Origin: DASZUK01 sp035547695
Lineage (GTDB): Bacteria > Actinomycetota > Acidimicrobiia > Acidimicrobiales > RAAP-2
Direction: 5' to 3'
DNA: 64,000 bases
Assembly: GCA_035547695.1 (NCBI GenBank)
Contig: DASZUK010000049.1
Coordinates: 41,740-105,739 of the forward strand
The translations under genes were made by a program, and so were the position numbers. The notes beneath the pieces were generated by a model that worked only from the letters and a program-made list of their open reading frames with translations, did no database searches and was not told where the DNA came from. Shown here in pieces: positions 1 through 8,432 of this stretch. Positions within the stretch are counted from its first letter, which is position 1. Every line of letters starts with the position of its first letter.

Positions 1-151
1 CACCCACCGCCAGGCCCGAGCCTGGCTGGAGGGGGCCGGCCTGGTGGTCGAGGACGAGGTGACCCCGGTCCCGCCGACCAACCTGGTGGTGGCCCGCCGA
101 CCGGGAGCCCCCGCCGCCGGGCCCGGGGGCACCGGCGGGGAACATCCCTAG
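1..151 (+). CDS. 3' end of an unidentified gene (C-terminal 49 residues)
   Basis: The window opens inside a reading frame that runs from base 2 to a TAG at 149-151. The residues WLEGAGL and then PPTNLVVARRP resemble the last strand of a class I SAM-dependent methyltransferase, where a PTNLVVA-type strand is common, but the catalytic domain lies outside the window. The last 15 or so residues are a Gly/Pro-rich tail of low complexity. The function is therefore only a guess. It is followed 52 bases later by an amidohydrolase on the same strand. Confidence 0.45.
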   Translation, partial: THRQARAWLEGAGLVVEDEVTPVPPTNLVVARRPGAPAAGPGGTGGEHP

Positions 152-203
152 GCACCGGCCGGCGGCGGGCGGATCGGGGAGGGACGTGGAGAGGAGAGGG
201 ATC

Positions 204-1655
204 GTGAGCGACGGCGAACCGCAGCACGCCGACACCCTGATCGACGGTGCCCTGGTGGTCACCATGAACGGCGACCGGGAGGTGGTCGAGGACGGGGCGG
301 TGGCCATCGGCGGCGGCCGCATCCTGGCCGTCGGCCCGGCCGCTGACGTCCGGTCCGGGTTCGCCGCCGACGACGTGGTCGACGGGCGGCCGTTCGTGGT
401 GACCCCCGGCCTGGTGAACACCCACATCCACATCACCGGCGAGCCGCTCACCCGGGGGTTCGTGCCCGACGACACCCCGTTCGAGGAGAACGTGTTCACC
501 TGGCTGTGCCCGCTGTACGCCGTCCACGACGAGGACGACGAGCGGACGTCTGCCCAGTTGGCCGCGGCCGAGCTGCTGCTGTCGGGGACCACCAGCTTCA
601 TCGAGGCCGGCACCATCCGGTTCCTCGACGCCGTGGTCGACGGCCTCCAGGAGATCGGCATCCGCGGCCGGGTCGGCCGCTGGGTCTGGGACCTGCCGCC
701 CGAGCCGGCCGTCTACCGGCAGACCACCGCCCAGGCGGTGGCCCATCTCGAGGACGAGCTGGCCCGTCACGGCGGTACCGGTCACGGCGGTCCTGGTCAC
801 GGCGGTCCTGGTCACGGCGGTACCGGTCCCGGCGGGCTGGTGGAGGCGTGGCCCATGGTGGTCGGCCACACCACCTGCAGCGACGAGCTCTGGAAGGCCG
901 CCGCCGGGCTGGCGGCCGAGCAGGGGACCGGCCTCAACTTCCACATGTCCCCGGCCGCCATGGACCCCGAGGGGTTCCTGGCGTCGTTCGGCCAGCGGCC
1001 GATGGTCCACCTGGACGAGCTGGGGGTGCTGTCCACACGGACGGTCATGGCCCACTGCGTCCACGTCGACGACGACGAGATCGCCGTCATGGCGCGGCGC
1101 GGGGTCAGCGTCGCCCACTGTCCCACCACCTGCCTCAAGGTGGCCTACGGCGTCACCCAGATCGGCAGGATCCCCGAGATGCTGGCCGCCGGGATCAACG
1201 TGGCCATCGGCACCGACGGCAACAACGCGTCCAACTACTCCGACATGTACCGGGCCACCTACCTGGTGGCCGGCCTGTTCAAGGACGCCCGCCGGGACCC
1301 CACCCAGATCCCGGCCGAGCTGGCCTACGAGATGGCCACCCTCCACGGTGCCCGGGCGCTCGGGCTGGCCGACGAGGTCGGCTCCGTCGAGGTCGGCAAG
1401 CGGGCCGACCTCGTCCTCCACGACCGCCGCCGGCCCGAGTGGACGCCGCTGCTCAACGTGGCCAACCAACTGGTGTACTCCGCGGACGGCCGCGGGGTGC
1501 ACACCGTCTTCGTCGACGGCCGCAAGGTGGTCGACGGCTACCGGCTGACCACCGTCGACGCCGGTGCGCTGTACGAGCGGGCGCAGCGGGCCGGCGAGGG
1601 GGTGGTGGCCCGCTCCGGGCTGCCCGACCGCCGCCGCTGGAAGCCCCGGTCCTGA
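204..1655 (+). CDS. Amidohydrolase-superfamily hydrolase (TrzN/AtzB/SsnA-like)
   Basis: A 483-residue metal-dependent hydrolase likely to deaminate or dechlorinate an aromatic or heterocyclic amine, or to hydrolyse a related C-N bond. The HIH metal-binding pair is at residues 74-76, further metal ligands sit at NFHMSP (about 247) and HCVH (about 285), and the GTDG aspartate is near 338. The C-terminal GKRADLVL segment is typical of the family. I chose GTG 204 because GGAGAGGAGAGG lies just upstream; an in-frame start at 186 is possible. A Gly-His-Gly tandem repeat (residues 189-211, bases about 768-835) inserts a flexible loop in the barrel and is unusual. The substrate cannot be told from sequence. 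Confidence 0.85.
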   Translation: MSDGEPQHADTLIDGALVVTMNGDREVVEDGAVAIGGGRILAVGPAADVRSGFAADDVVDGRPFVVTPGLVNTHIHITGEPLTRGFVPDDTPFEENVFTWLCPLYAVHDEDDERTSAQLAAAELLLSGTTSFIEAGTIRFLDAVVDGLQEIGIRGRVGRWVWDLPPEPAVYRQTTAQAVAHLEDELARHGGTGHGGPGHGGPGHGGTGPGGLVEAWPMVVGHTTCSDELWKAAAGLAAEQGTGLNFHMSPAAMDPEGFLASFGQRPMVHLDELGVLSTRTVMAHCVHVDDDEIAVMARRGVSVAHCPTTCLKVAYGVTQIGRIPEMLAAGINVAIGTDGNNASNYSDMYRATYLVAGLFKDARRDPTQIPAELAYEMATLHGARALGLADEVGSVEVGKRADLVLHDRRRPEWTPLLNVANQLVYSADGRGVHTVFVDGRKVVDGYRLTTVDAGALYERAQRAGEGVVARSGLPDRRRWKPRS

Positions 1656-1950
1656 CCGGCGCCGTTCCCTGGGCCCGCAAGGGAGTGCCGCAGGGGGCGC
1701 CGCAGGGCCGCAGGGGGTACGACAGGGGCCGCAGGGGGTGCCGCAGGGCCGCAGGGGGTGCCGCCGCCGGGCGGTGGCCGGCGTTCCCGGGCCGGGCCGC
1801 GTCGTCACGGGTCGACGGTTGTTCATCGTCGGGAAACAGCGGCGAAACATCGGCCCCGTATCTTTCATCGCAAGACGCCCATCCGTAGTACGAGCCAGGA
1901 CGTGCGGGCCGTGAGGTGCGGGCCGTGGACGGGCCAAGATCGGAGGTCTC
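1656..1950. repeat. Intergenic region with GCCGCAGGG repeats
   Basis: This 295-base gap starts with an imperfect tandem array of the unit GCCGCAGGG(GGTGCC) between about 1678 and 1765, repeated six or so times. The rest, about 1800-1950, is less G+C-rich and holds the expected promoter for the downstream acetamidase, but I see no convincing -35/-10 pair. No gene is supported here. Confidence 0.5.
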
Positions 1951-2994
1951 GTGTACACGCTCGACGCCGGCCCCGGCACCGTGCACTGGGGCTACTTCGA
2001 CCGCCGGCTGCCGCCGGTGCTCACCGTGGAGGACGGCGCGGCGGTCCGCGTCCGGACGGTCACCCACCACGCCGGTGACGCCCCCGACCTGATGATGGAC
2101 GAGACCCTGGAGCGGCTGTTCGCCGCCGTGCAGGACCGCGGTCCGGGACCCCACATCCTGACGGGGCCCATCGCCGTCGTCGGCGCCCGCCCCGGGGACG
2201 TGCTGGAGGTCCGCATCCTGGCCCTCGATCCGCGCTTCGGCCACGGCTCCAACCTGGCCGCCAACTGGGGCCACCTCTACGGCGACTTCGGCAAGGAGCG
2301 CGTCACCGTCTGGTCCATCGACCCCTCTGCGGGGACCGCCCGGGCCGAGTTCGGCTACGACTGGAAGGCCACCCCGGTGGTCGACACCCCCGGGACGGTG
2401 GTCCCGCCGGACACCGTCGTCCGTGAGCCGGTGACCGGCGACCTGGTCGTCCCGCTCCGGCCGCACCTCGGCACCATGGGCGTGGCCCCGGCCGAGCCCG
2501 GCCGCCACAGCAGCGTCCCCCCGGGCGACCACGGCGGCAACGTCGACAACTGGCGGGCCGGGCCGGGGACCACCATGTACTACCCCGTCCAGGTGCCCGG
2601 CGCCCTGCTGTCCCTCGGCGACCCGCACATGGCCCAGGGCGACGCCGAGCTGTCCGGCACCGCCCTCGAGGCCTCCGTCGACGCCCTCGTCCAGGTCCGG
2701 GTGCGCCGGGACCTCGACGTCCGGGTGCCGGTGCTCGAGACCCCCACCCACTGGCACGTCCACGGGTTCGGCGATTCGCTCGACGACGCCATGGGGGCGG
2801 CGGCCCGGCGGACCCTCGGGTTCATGGAGCGCCACTGGGGGCTCACCAGGGACGAGGCCTACTCGCTGGCCAGCGTCGGCGTGGACTTCACCGTCACCCA
2901 GGTGGTCGACCGCCGCCTGGGGGTGCACGGCAGTGTGGCCAAGTCGCTCGTCAGGGAGCCGGCCGCTCGGGTCCGAGGCGGCGCCGCAGCGTAG
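1951..2994 (+). CDS. Acetamidase/formamidase family protein
   Basis: A 347-residue cytoplasmic FmdA/AmdA-type amidase that releases ammonia from short amides such as formamide or acetamide. Family landmarks include the HWGYFD-like N-terminus, the GPIAVVGARPGDVLEV segment, PLRPHLGTMGVAP and the GGNVDNW motif near residue 196. Full length for the family. GTG 1951 follows CGGAGGTCTC, a good ribosome binding site. The gene converges with ureD and their coding regions overlap by 44 bases. With urease next door and formamide- and dimethylformamide-type hydrolases downstream, a role in nitrogen acquisition from amides is likely. Confidence 0.88.
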   Translation: MYTLDAGPGTVHWGYFDRRLPPVLTVEDGAAVRVRTVTHHAGDAPDLMMDETLERLFAAVQDRGPGPHILTGPIAVVGARPGDVLEVRILALDPRFGHGSNLAANWGHLYGDFGKERVTVWSIDPSAGTARAEFGYDWKATPVVDTPGTVVPPDTVVREPVTGDLVVPLRPHLGTMGVAPAEPGRHSSVPPGDHGGNVDNWRAGPGTTMYYPVQVPGALLSLGDPHMAQGDAELSGTALEASVDALVQVRVRRDLDVRVPVLETPTHWHVHGFGDSLDDAMGAAARRTLGFMERHWGLTRDEAYSLASVGVDFTVTQVVDRRLGVHGSVAKSLVREPAARVRGGAAA

Positions 2995-3694
2995 CGAGGT
3001 CGGCGGCCACCGCCATCGTCAGCCGCCCCGGGCCTGTCAGGTCGAGGGTCGCCCACCCGTCGCCGACCGCGGGGGTCTGCTCGGCCGGTGCTCCGGCCGG
3101 CCGGCCGTCCCCGGCCACCAGGGGCCGGCCGTCCCCGGCCACCAGGTGGAAGCCGACCGCCCGGTGGCCGCCGAGCACCGCCGGCCCGTCCCAGCCGGCC
3201 GCCCCCGGCCCGAGGTCGAGGTCGTGCCGGAGGAGCGGCCGGCCGTCCAGGTCGGCGCGGAACCGCTGGCGCAGCCGACCCGGCTCCTCGCCGTGGCGGC
3301 CGAGCACCACCTCCTCCCGCCACACCACGGTGGCCGTCCCGGCCATGGCGAGGATGCTGCGGGCGCCGAGCGAGCAGGGGCCGGTGGCGATCAGCGGTCC
3401 CGGCAGCCAGTGGAGGGTGGCGTCCTCTTCCACCACCGCCACCACGTCCAACCGGGCGTCGACGCCGCCGTAGGCGATGGTGGCACCCACCGTCCGGACC
3501 ACGGCGGTCGCCCCCGGGCCCACCTCCACCCGGACCGACACCCGGTCGGTGCCGATCGGCCCGGCCGCGGTGGCCACCAGGTAGAAGGTGTCGCCGCACC
3601 GCCGGATGGCCACCGGCGGCGCCTCCTCCAGGTCCCGGACCCGGCAGTGGTGGCCCGGCCCCCGCTCCACCCTCAGCCGGGCGCCGCCGTCCAC
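2951..3694 (-). CDS. ureD: Urease accessory protein UreD (UreH)
   Basis: UreD is the scaffold that binds apo-urease and, with UreF and UreG, guides nickel delivery. The frame gives about 247 residues from GTG 3694, a start that overlaps the end of ureG by 22 bases. Landmarks are FYLVATAAGPIGTDRVSV and the GATAVVRTVGATIAYGG segment, where most homologues have a TTQAA-type stretch, followed by LHWLPGPLI. The C-terminus carries a low-complexity repeat, GDGRPLVAGDGRPAGAP. It is the last gene of the urease operon and its 3' end overlaps the convergent acetamidase gene. Confidence 0.82.
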   Translation of the reverse strand: MDGGARLRVERGPGHHCRVRDLEEAPPVAIRRCGDTFYLVATAAGPIGTDRVSVRVEVGPGATAVVRTVGATIAYGGVDARLDVVAVVEEDATLHWLPGPLIATGPCSLGARSILAMAGTATVVWREEVVLGRHGEEPGRLRQRFRADLDGRPLLRHDLDLGPGAAGWDGPAVLGGHRAVGFHLVAGDGRPLVAGDGRPAGAPAEQTPAVGDGWATLDLTGPGRLTMAVAADLATLRRRLGPERPAP

Positions 3695-4356
3695 CCCAGC
3701 TCCGCCAGCACCCACCCGGCCACCGCCGCGGCCCCGGGATCCTCCACCAGGCTGGTGAACAGCACCGGCCGCCCACGGCGCCTGGCCTCGGCGTCGCCGG
3801 CCATCACGGACAGGTCGGCCCCCACCCGGCCGGCCAGGTCGGTCTTGTTGATCACCAGCAGGTCCGACCCGGTGACCCCCGGGCCGCCCTTCCGCGGCAC
3901 CTTGTCGCCGCCGGCGACGTCGAGGACGAAGATCTGCCTGTCCACCAGTCCGTAGCTGAACGTCGCCGTCAGGTTGTCGCCGCCCGACTCGATCACCACC
4001 AACTGCAGGTCCGGGAACCGCCCCTCCAGCGCCTCGACGGCGTCCAGGTTCATGCTGATGTCGTCGCGGATGGCGCTGTGCGGGCAGCATCCCGTCTCCA
4101 CCGCCACGATCCGCTCGTCCGGCAGCACCGCCGTCCGCCGCAGGATGCGGGCGTCCTCGTCCGTGTAGATGTCGTTGGTCACCACCGCCATCGAGAGCTG
4201 CTCGGCCAGCGTCCGGCAGAGCGCGGCCACCAGCGCCGTCTTGCCCGATCCCACCGGACCGCCGATGCCGATCCGTACCGGCCGGCCCGCCACCGGGTCC
4301 CGGGCGTGGCCGTCGTCGCCGTGGCCGTGGCCGTGGTCGTGGTCGTCACGAGGCAA
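3673..4356 (-). CDS. ureG: Urease accessory GTPase UreG
   Basis: SIMIBI-class GTPase whose GTP hydrolysis powers nickel insertion into urease. About 227 residues from TTG 4356; the P-loop GPVGSGKT is at residues 33-40, the metal-binding Cys-Pro-His is in ETGCCPHSAIRDD, and NKTDL gives guanine specificity. TTG was chosen because GGGAGG lies upstream and because it includes a His/Asp-rich tail (DDHDHGHGHGDDGH, residues 4-17). Such tails occur in UreG or UreE and bind nickel; here ureE is absent, so the tail may take on that storage role (inference). It overlaps the ureF stop by 11 bases, implying translational coupling. Confidence 0.93.
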   Translation of the reverse strand: MPRDDHDHGHGHGDDGHARDPVAGRPVRIGIGGPVGSGKTALVAALCRTLAEQLSMAVVTNDIYTDEDARILRRTAVLPDERIVAVETGCCPHSAIRDDISMNLDAVEALEGRFPDLQLVVIESGGDNLTATFSYGLVDRQIFVLDVAGGDKVPRKGGPGVTGSDLLVINKTDLAGRVGADLSVMAGDAEARRRGRPVLFTSLVEDPGAAAVAGWVLAELGWTAAPG

Positions 4357-5065
4357 AGAGCCGGACCTCCCATCGGCGGTGCTCCTCGGCGCCGAGGTCG
4401 AGGAGCGGTGGGCTGGCGGCGGGCAGGTCCGCCCACGGCAGGGTGGACGCGGCCTCGAACCCCCGCTCGGCGGTCTCGTCGACCGACGGCGCCAGGTCGG
4501 CCAGCAGGGCGGCCACCACGTACGGGTCGAGGGACATGGCGCGCACCGCCGCCCACGCCGGCCCGGTGACGGCGGCGCCGGCGGCCACTGCGGCCGCCCG
4601 CCGCCCGTCGATGCCGGCCGCCGTGGCGGCGGCACCGAGGGCCACCGGCCACATTGGCGAGCCGTCGGTCGCGGCGGCGAGGTGGTCCAGGTGGGTGGCC
4701 GGCCACGCCGACCGGGCCAGCCGGAGCAGCCGGCGGCCCTGGCCGCGGGCCACCTCCCGGACCGCCGGGCCCGGGCACCGGGCCGCCGCCTCGGCGTCGA
4801 GGAGCTCCCACGAGCCCCCGCCCCCGTCGCCGCCCCCGCCCCCGTCGCCGAAGCGTTCGCCGTTGCCGAAACGCCGGGCGGCGGCGGCCAGGGCGGCGTC
4901 GACCAGCCCGACCGTGGCCAGGCGGCCGCGCAGGAACGACGCCAGTTGGTCGGCGTCGGCCACCCTGGCGCTCCCCACCGCCTGCTCCAGGCCGCCGGAG
5001 TGGGCGTGCCCGCCGGTCGGCATCCGGGCGTCGGCGAACAGCAGGAAGGTGCCGTCGCCGGTCAT
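4346..5065 (-). CDS. ureF: Urease accessory protein UreF
   Basis: All-helical accessory protein that bridges UreD and UreG and acts as a GTPase gate during urease activation. The N-terminal LLFADARMPTGGHAHSGGLEQAV signature is characteristic. I chose ATG 5065, giving 239 residues; an ATG at 5098 would lie inside the tandem repeat that separates it from ureC. A Gly/Asp-rich insertion (FGDGGGGGDGGGGSW, about residues 70-84) is a low-complexity loop not usual for the family. Its stop codon overlaps the start of ureG. Confidence 0.85.
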   Translation of the reverse strand: MTGDGTFLLFADARMPTGGHAHSGGLEQAVGSARVADADQLASFLRGRLATVGLVDAALAAAARRFGNGERFGDGGGGGDGGGGSWELLDAEAAARCPGPAVREVARGQGRRLLRLARSAWPATHLDHLAAATDGSPMWPVALGAAATAAGIDGRRAAAVAAGAAVTGPAWAAVRAMSLDPYVVAALLADLAPSVDETAERGFEAASTLPWADLPAASPPLLDLGAEEHRRWEVRLFAS

Positions 5066-5079
5066 GCGGCTGTGCCGCC

Positions 5080-5134
5080 CATCAGCCCAGCCAGCCATCA
5101 GCCCAGCCAGCCATCAGACCGGGCCAGCCATCAG
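5080..5134. repeat. 16-17-base tandem repeat at the ureC/ureF junction
   Basis: The unit CATCAGCCCAGCCAGC occurs at 5080-5095 and 5096-5111. A 17-base variant follows at 5112-5128, and a partial unit then includes the ureC stop codon (5131-5133). The array fills the whole gap between the ureC stop and the ureF start, so its length sets the distance between the two. Confidence 0.9.
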
Positions 5135-6852
5135 AACAGGAAGTACCGCTGGGCCATGGGGAGGGTGGCCACCGGTCGCTCCTCCACCACGTCGCCGTCG
5201 ACGGTGACGGTGAACGAGTCGGGGTCCACCTCGATCCGGGGCAGGGCGTCGTTGTTGGGCAGGTCGGCCTTGGTGAGGTGGCGGGTGTCGCCGACGGCGG
5301 CCAGCCGGCGACGGAGCCCCAACCGGTCGGCCAGGCCGGCGTCGAGGGCGGCCGGGGCGACGAAGGCCAGCGAGGTGGCGCCGACGACGGCCGGGGCGGC
5401 ACCGAACATCGGCCGGGCCAGGACCGGCTCGGGGGTCGGGATGGAGGCGTTGGCGTCGCCCATCTGGGCCCAGGCGATGGTGCCGCCCTTGATGACCAGG
5501 GCGGGCCGGACGCCGAAGAAGGCGGGATCGTAGAGGACCAGGTCGGCCAGCTTCCCGGGCTCGACCGAGCCGATCTCGTGGTCCAGGCCGTGGGCGACCG
5601 CCGGGCAGATGGTGTACTTGGCGACGTACCGCCGGGCTCGGACGTTGTCGGCCTGCCCGTCGCCGTCCAGCGGCCCGCGCTCGGCCTTCATGACGTGGGC
5701 GGTCTGCCAGGTGCGCAGTACCACCTCACCGGCCCGGCCCATCGCCTGGGAGTCGGAGCCGATCATGGAGATGGCGCCGATGTCGTGGAGGACGTCCTCG
5801 GCGGCGATGGTGGACGGGCGGATGCGGCTCTCGGCGAAGGCCAGGTCCTCGGGGACGGCCGGGTTGAGGTGGTGGCACACCATCAGCATGTCGAGGTGCT
5901 CGGCGATGGTGTTGACGGTGTGGGGGCGGGTCGGGTTGGTGGAGGACGGGAGGACGTTGGGCCGGCCGGCCACGGTGATGATGTCCGGGGCGTGGCCGCC
6001 GCCGGCCCCCTCGGTGTGGTAGGCGTGGACGGTCCGCCCGGCGATGGCCGCCAGGGTGCCGTCGACGTAGCCGGCCTCGTTGAGGGTGTCGGTATGCAGG
6101 GCCATCTGGACGCCGGTGCGGTCGCAGACCCGGAGGCAGGCGTCGATGGCGGCCGGGGTGGCGCCCCAGTCCTCGTGGACCTTGAAGCCGCCGGCGCCGG
6201 CCAGCACCTGCTCCATGAGGGCGTCGTCGGCCACCGTGTTGCCCTTGCCGAGCAGCACCACGTTGACCGGCCAGCCTTCCAGCGCCTCCAGCATCCGCCG
6301 CAGGTTCCACCGGCCCGGCGTCACGGTGGTGGCCCGCGATCCCTCGGCCGGCCCGGTGCCGCCGCCGACGACCGTGGTCACGCCGGAGGCCAGCGACTCC
6401 TCGAGGACCTGCGGGCAGATGAGGTGGACGTGGCAGTCGACGGCCCCGGCGGTGACGATCTTGCCGTTGCCGGCGATGACCTCGGTGCCCGGCCCGATGA
6501 CCAGGTCGGGGTGGACGCCGTCCATGACGTCGGGGTTGCCGGCCTTGCCGACGGCGGTGATCCGTCCGTCCCGGACCCCGACGTCGGCCTTCACCACCCC
6601 CCAGTGGTCGAGCACCACCGCCCCGGTGACCACCAGGTCGAGGGCCCCCTGGTCGCTGGACCACCCGCCCTGGCCCATCGACTCGCGGACGACCTTGCCG
6701 CCGCCGAACACCGCCTCGTCCCCGGCCCGGCCGGGGCCGCCGCAGCGGTCCTCCTCCACCTCGACCAGCAGGTCGGTGTCGGCCAGCCGCACCCGGTCGC
6801 CGACGGTCGGCCCGTAGAGGGCGGCGTACCGCCGGCGGTCCAGCTCAACCAT
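5131..6852 (-). CDS. ureC: Urease alpha (catalytic) subunit
   Basis: Nickel enzyme that hydrolyses urea to ammonia and carbamate. 573 residues from ATG 6852, normal length. The metal ligands are recognisable: HVH at 141-143, the carbamylated lysine in GFKVHEDWG (K224), His 253 and 279, and Asp in GSDSQAMGR (about 367). The mobile flap Cys-His pair is MVCHHLNP (C326-H328). A TTG 12 bases upstream is possible, but the ATG is better. Three tandem copies of a 16-base unit overlap this start and the ureB stop. The gene sits in the order ureA-ureB-ureC-ureF-ureG-ureD. Confidence 0.97.
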   Translation of the reverse strand: MVELDRRRYAALYGPTVGDRVRLADTDLLVEVEEDRCGGPGRAGDEAVFGGGKVVRESMGQGGWSSDQGALDLVVTGAVVLDHWGVVKADVGVRDGRITAVGKAGNPDVMDGVHPDLVIGPGTEVIAGNGKIVTAGAVDCHVHLICPQVLEESLASGVTTVVGGGTGPAEGSRATTVTPGRWNLRRMLEALEGWPVNVVLLGKGNTVADDALMEQVLAGAGGFKVHEDWGATPAAIDACLRVCDRTGVQMALHTDTLNEAGYVDGTLAAIAGRTVHAYHTEGAGGGHAPDIITVAGRPNVLPSSTNPTRPHTVNTIAEHLDMLMVCHHLNPAVPEDLAFAESRIRPSTIAAEDVLHDIGAISMIGSDSQAMGRAGEVVLRTWQTAHVMKAERGPLDGDGQADNVRARRYVAKYTICPAVAHGLDHEIGSVEPGKLADLVLYDPAFFGVRPALVIKGGTIAWAQMGDANASIPTPEPVLARPMFGAAPAVVGATSLAFVAPAALDAGLADRLGLRRRLAAVGDTRHLTKADLPNNDALPRIEVDPDSFTVTVDGDVVEERPVATLPMAQRYFLF

Positions 6853-6888
6853 CGGCCAGCTCAACCATCGGCCAGCTCAACCATCGGC
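6841..6888. repeat. 16-base tandem triplication spanning the ureB stop and ureC start
   Basis: Three perfect head-to-tail copies of CAGCTCAACCATCGGC lie at 6841-6856, 6857-6872 and 6873-6888. On the coding strand each copy carries GATGGTTGA, that is an ATG overlapping a TGA. The last copy supplies the ureB stop and the first supplies the ureC start. The ancestral arrangement was probably a four-base ATGA-like overlap of ureB and ureC that was then triplicated. Confidence 0.95.
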
Positions 6889-7188
6889 CGGTCCGGCCAC
6901 CTGGCCGCGGAACCCGGCCACCACCCGACGTCCGGTGAACGGGACCAGCTCCACCGAACGGCCGGCTCCCGGCTCGAACCGGACGCTGGTCCCCGCCGGG
7001 ACGGCCAGGTGGCGGCCCCGGGCCGCCGACCGGTCGAACCGCAGGGCGTCGTTGGCCTCGGCGAAGTGGAAGTGGGAGCCGACCTGCACCGGGCGGTCGC
7101 CGGTGTTGAGGACGTCCACCGACGTGACCGGCAGCCCCTCGTAGAGGGGCACCGGGTCGCCGGTCGTGAGCACCTCGCCTGGGATCAC
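6877..7188 (-). CDS. ureB: Urease beta subunit
   Basis: Structural subunit of the urease heterotrimer, 103 residues. The sequence begins MIPGEVLTTG and contains VTSVDVLNTGDRPVQVGSHFHF followed by AVPAGTSVRFEPG, the standard family core. Length and position directly downstream of ureA are normal. The last codons and the stop lie in a 16-base tandem repeat shared with the ureC start. Confidence 0.96.
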   Translation of the reverse strand: MIPGEVLTTGDPVPLYEGLPVTSVDVLNTGDRPVQVGSHFHFAEANDALRFDRSAARGRHLAVPAGTSVRFEPGAGRSVELVPFTGRRVVAGFRGQVAGPADG

Positions 7189-7224
7189 GGGCCCGCCGCG
7201 GGGATCATCCGCCCTCGCCGCCGA

Positions 7225-7527
7225 TCACGGGATGGGATCGTGGACGGTCACCAGCTTGGTGCCGTCGGGGAACGTGGCCTCCACCTGTACCTCGACCAGC
7301 ATCTCGGGGACCCCGTCCATGACGTCGTCCCGGCCGAGGACGTGGCGACCGGCCGCCATCAGGTCCACCACCGATCGGCCGTCCCGGGCGCCCTCCAGGA
7401 CGAAGCTGCTGATGACCGCCACCGCCTCGGGATGGTTGAGCCGGAGCCCCCGGTCCCGGCGGTCGCGGGCGACCATGGCGGCCAGGGAGATGAGGAGCTT
7501 GTCCTGTTCGTGGGGGCTGAGCTGCAC
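7225..7527 (-). CDS. ureA: Urease gamma subunit
   Basis: 100-residue gamma subunit that packs against the alpha subunit. It begins MQLSPHEQDKLLI and carries LNHPEAVAVISSFVLEGARDG and the VEATFPDGTKLVTVHDPI ending typical of UreA. It is the first gene of the operon. The promoter should lie in 7528-7811, but I cannot point to clear -35/-10 boxes there. Confidence 0.97.
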   Translation of the reverse strand: MQLSPHEQDKLLISLAAMVARDRRDRGLRLNHPEAVAVISSFVLEGARDGRSVVDLMAAGRHVLGRDDVMDGVPEMLVEVQVEATFPDGTKLVTVHDPIP

Positions 7528-7811
7528 GCCGCCGGGTCAGCCACTCGCCCCAGTCCCAGCGGGGGACGACGGCGCCGCCGATGGTGAAGTGCCCGTCGGC
7601 GCCTGCCTCCGCCCCGCCCGGGAACCGGGGCTCGGTTCGGGATTGGACCACATGCCGGCCGAATTGTGGCACGACGGGCCGACCGACGTCACGGCGGAGC
7701 CACCGCCGCAGGAGGTGGCGGCGGCGGTGCGGCTCGGGATGGTCGACGAAGGCGGGCGATGTCCTCGATGAGGACGTCGAGGTCCGGCCCCGCGGTGCTG
7801 ACCGGGCCCTC
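7528..7811. other. Gap upstream of ureA; no confident gene
   Basis: A 284-base stretch separates ureA from the ferritin-like gene. On the minus strand two short readable pieces stand out. One is around 7540-7672 (with FTIGGAVVPRWDWGEWL) and the other is in a different frame around 7694-7801 (with GPDLDVLIEDIARLRR). They could be remnants of a frameshifted gene, but neither is recognisable and both end without family features. Confidence 0.3.
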
Positions 7812-8285
7812 TCAGCCGCCGGCCTTCTCCAGGTCCTCCAGGTGCCGCTCCAGGTAGCCGAGGATGTGAAGGTGCTTTTCGGTGTCCAGTTGCATCAGGA
7901 CGACGAGGAGGTGCCACAGCCGCTCGTCGTCCGCCGACCGCAGGTCGTGCTCCAGCTCCCGCAGGCTGGCGGCGTCGTCCTGCTCGATCTCCCGGAACCG
8001 CCGGGTCTGCTCCAACAGGGCCGGCACCTGCCCGGGGTCGGGTCGTGGGGGCAGGGGCACCACGCCGTCGCTCCCGGCGTCGACCGCGGCCGAGTGGCGG
8101 AGCTGCTCGAAGAACCGGTGGTGCCGGTGCTCGTCGTCCAGGATGAGGCCGAGGAGGAACCGGACCCCGGGGTCGGTCGCCGCATCCAGCAGCTCCTGGT
8201 AGCGGTCCAGCACGTAGCGCTCGTCGACGGCGTGGGCGGTGAAGGTGTGGCTGATCCTCGCCTGCCATTCGTTGGTCTTGCGCAT
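7812..8285 (-). CDS. Ferritin-like helical protein of unknown function
   Basis: 157 residues, almost entirely helical. Residues around 50 read LDDEHRHHRFFEQL and around 140 read LDTEKHLHILGYLERHLEDLEK, so there are two ExxH motifs on separate helices plus an acidic DERYVLDRYQELL helix. That is the pattern of a ferritin/rubrerythrin-type di-iron bundle, although the exact family is not recognised. It begins ATG 8285 and is transcribed away from the VOC/Rieske genes. The shared intergenic region holds a strong promoter for the opposite strand and a perfect operator-like palindrome. Confidence 0.65.
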   Translation of the reverse strand: MRKTNEWQARISHTFTAHAVDERYVLDRYQELLDAATDPGVRFLLGLILDDEHRHHRFFEQLRHSAAVDAGSDGVVPLPPRPDPGQVPALLEQTRRFREIEQDDAASLRELEHDLRSADDERLWHLLVVLMQLDTEKHLHILGYLERHLEDLEKAGG

Positions 8286-8399
8286 GCCCGCCCCTTCCCG
8301 GCCGTCCTGCCGCTGTCCTGCCCGCCATCCTGGCCCGCCGCCGCCCGCCGTCCTGCGCCGCCGTCCCGGCCCGCCGTCTTGCGCCAGCTTGCTCGGCTG

Positions 8400-8414
8400 T
8401 CTTGTGATACAAGA
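8400..8414. promoter_or_regulatory. Perfect palindrome, possible GntR/FadR-type operator
   Basis: TCTTGT-GAT-ACAAGA is a perfect inverted repeat with six-base arms and a three-base centre. It sits 19 bases upstream of the -35 box of the VOC gene promoter and between divergent genes. TTGT...ACAA half-sites are common for GntR-family regulators; no such regulator is encoded nearby, so the owner is unknown. Confidence 0.45.
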
Positions 8415-8432
8415 TGTTATCCCGCATGTTGC

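Noticed and set aside
2951..2994. Identical 44-base convergent overlaps at 2951-2994 and 11786-11829 as a meaningful pattern
   Set aside because: The two overlaps have unrelated sequence and equal length is likely chance in such compact DNA.
5080..5134. Reading the ureC/ureF repeat as a CRISPR or att site
   Set aside because: Units are directly joined with no spacer and no duplicated gene fragment, so it is a simple tandem expansion.
4654..7587. A very long plus-strand open frame opposite the urease genes
   Set aside because: It is an antisense shadow of G+C-rich codons in ureA-ureC and ureF, with Gly/Asp/Val-rich low-complexity translation and no recognisable domain.
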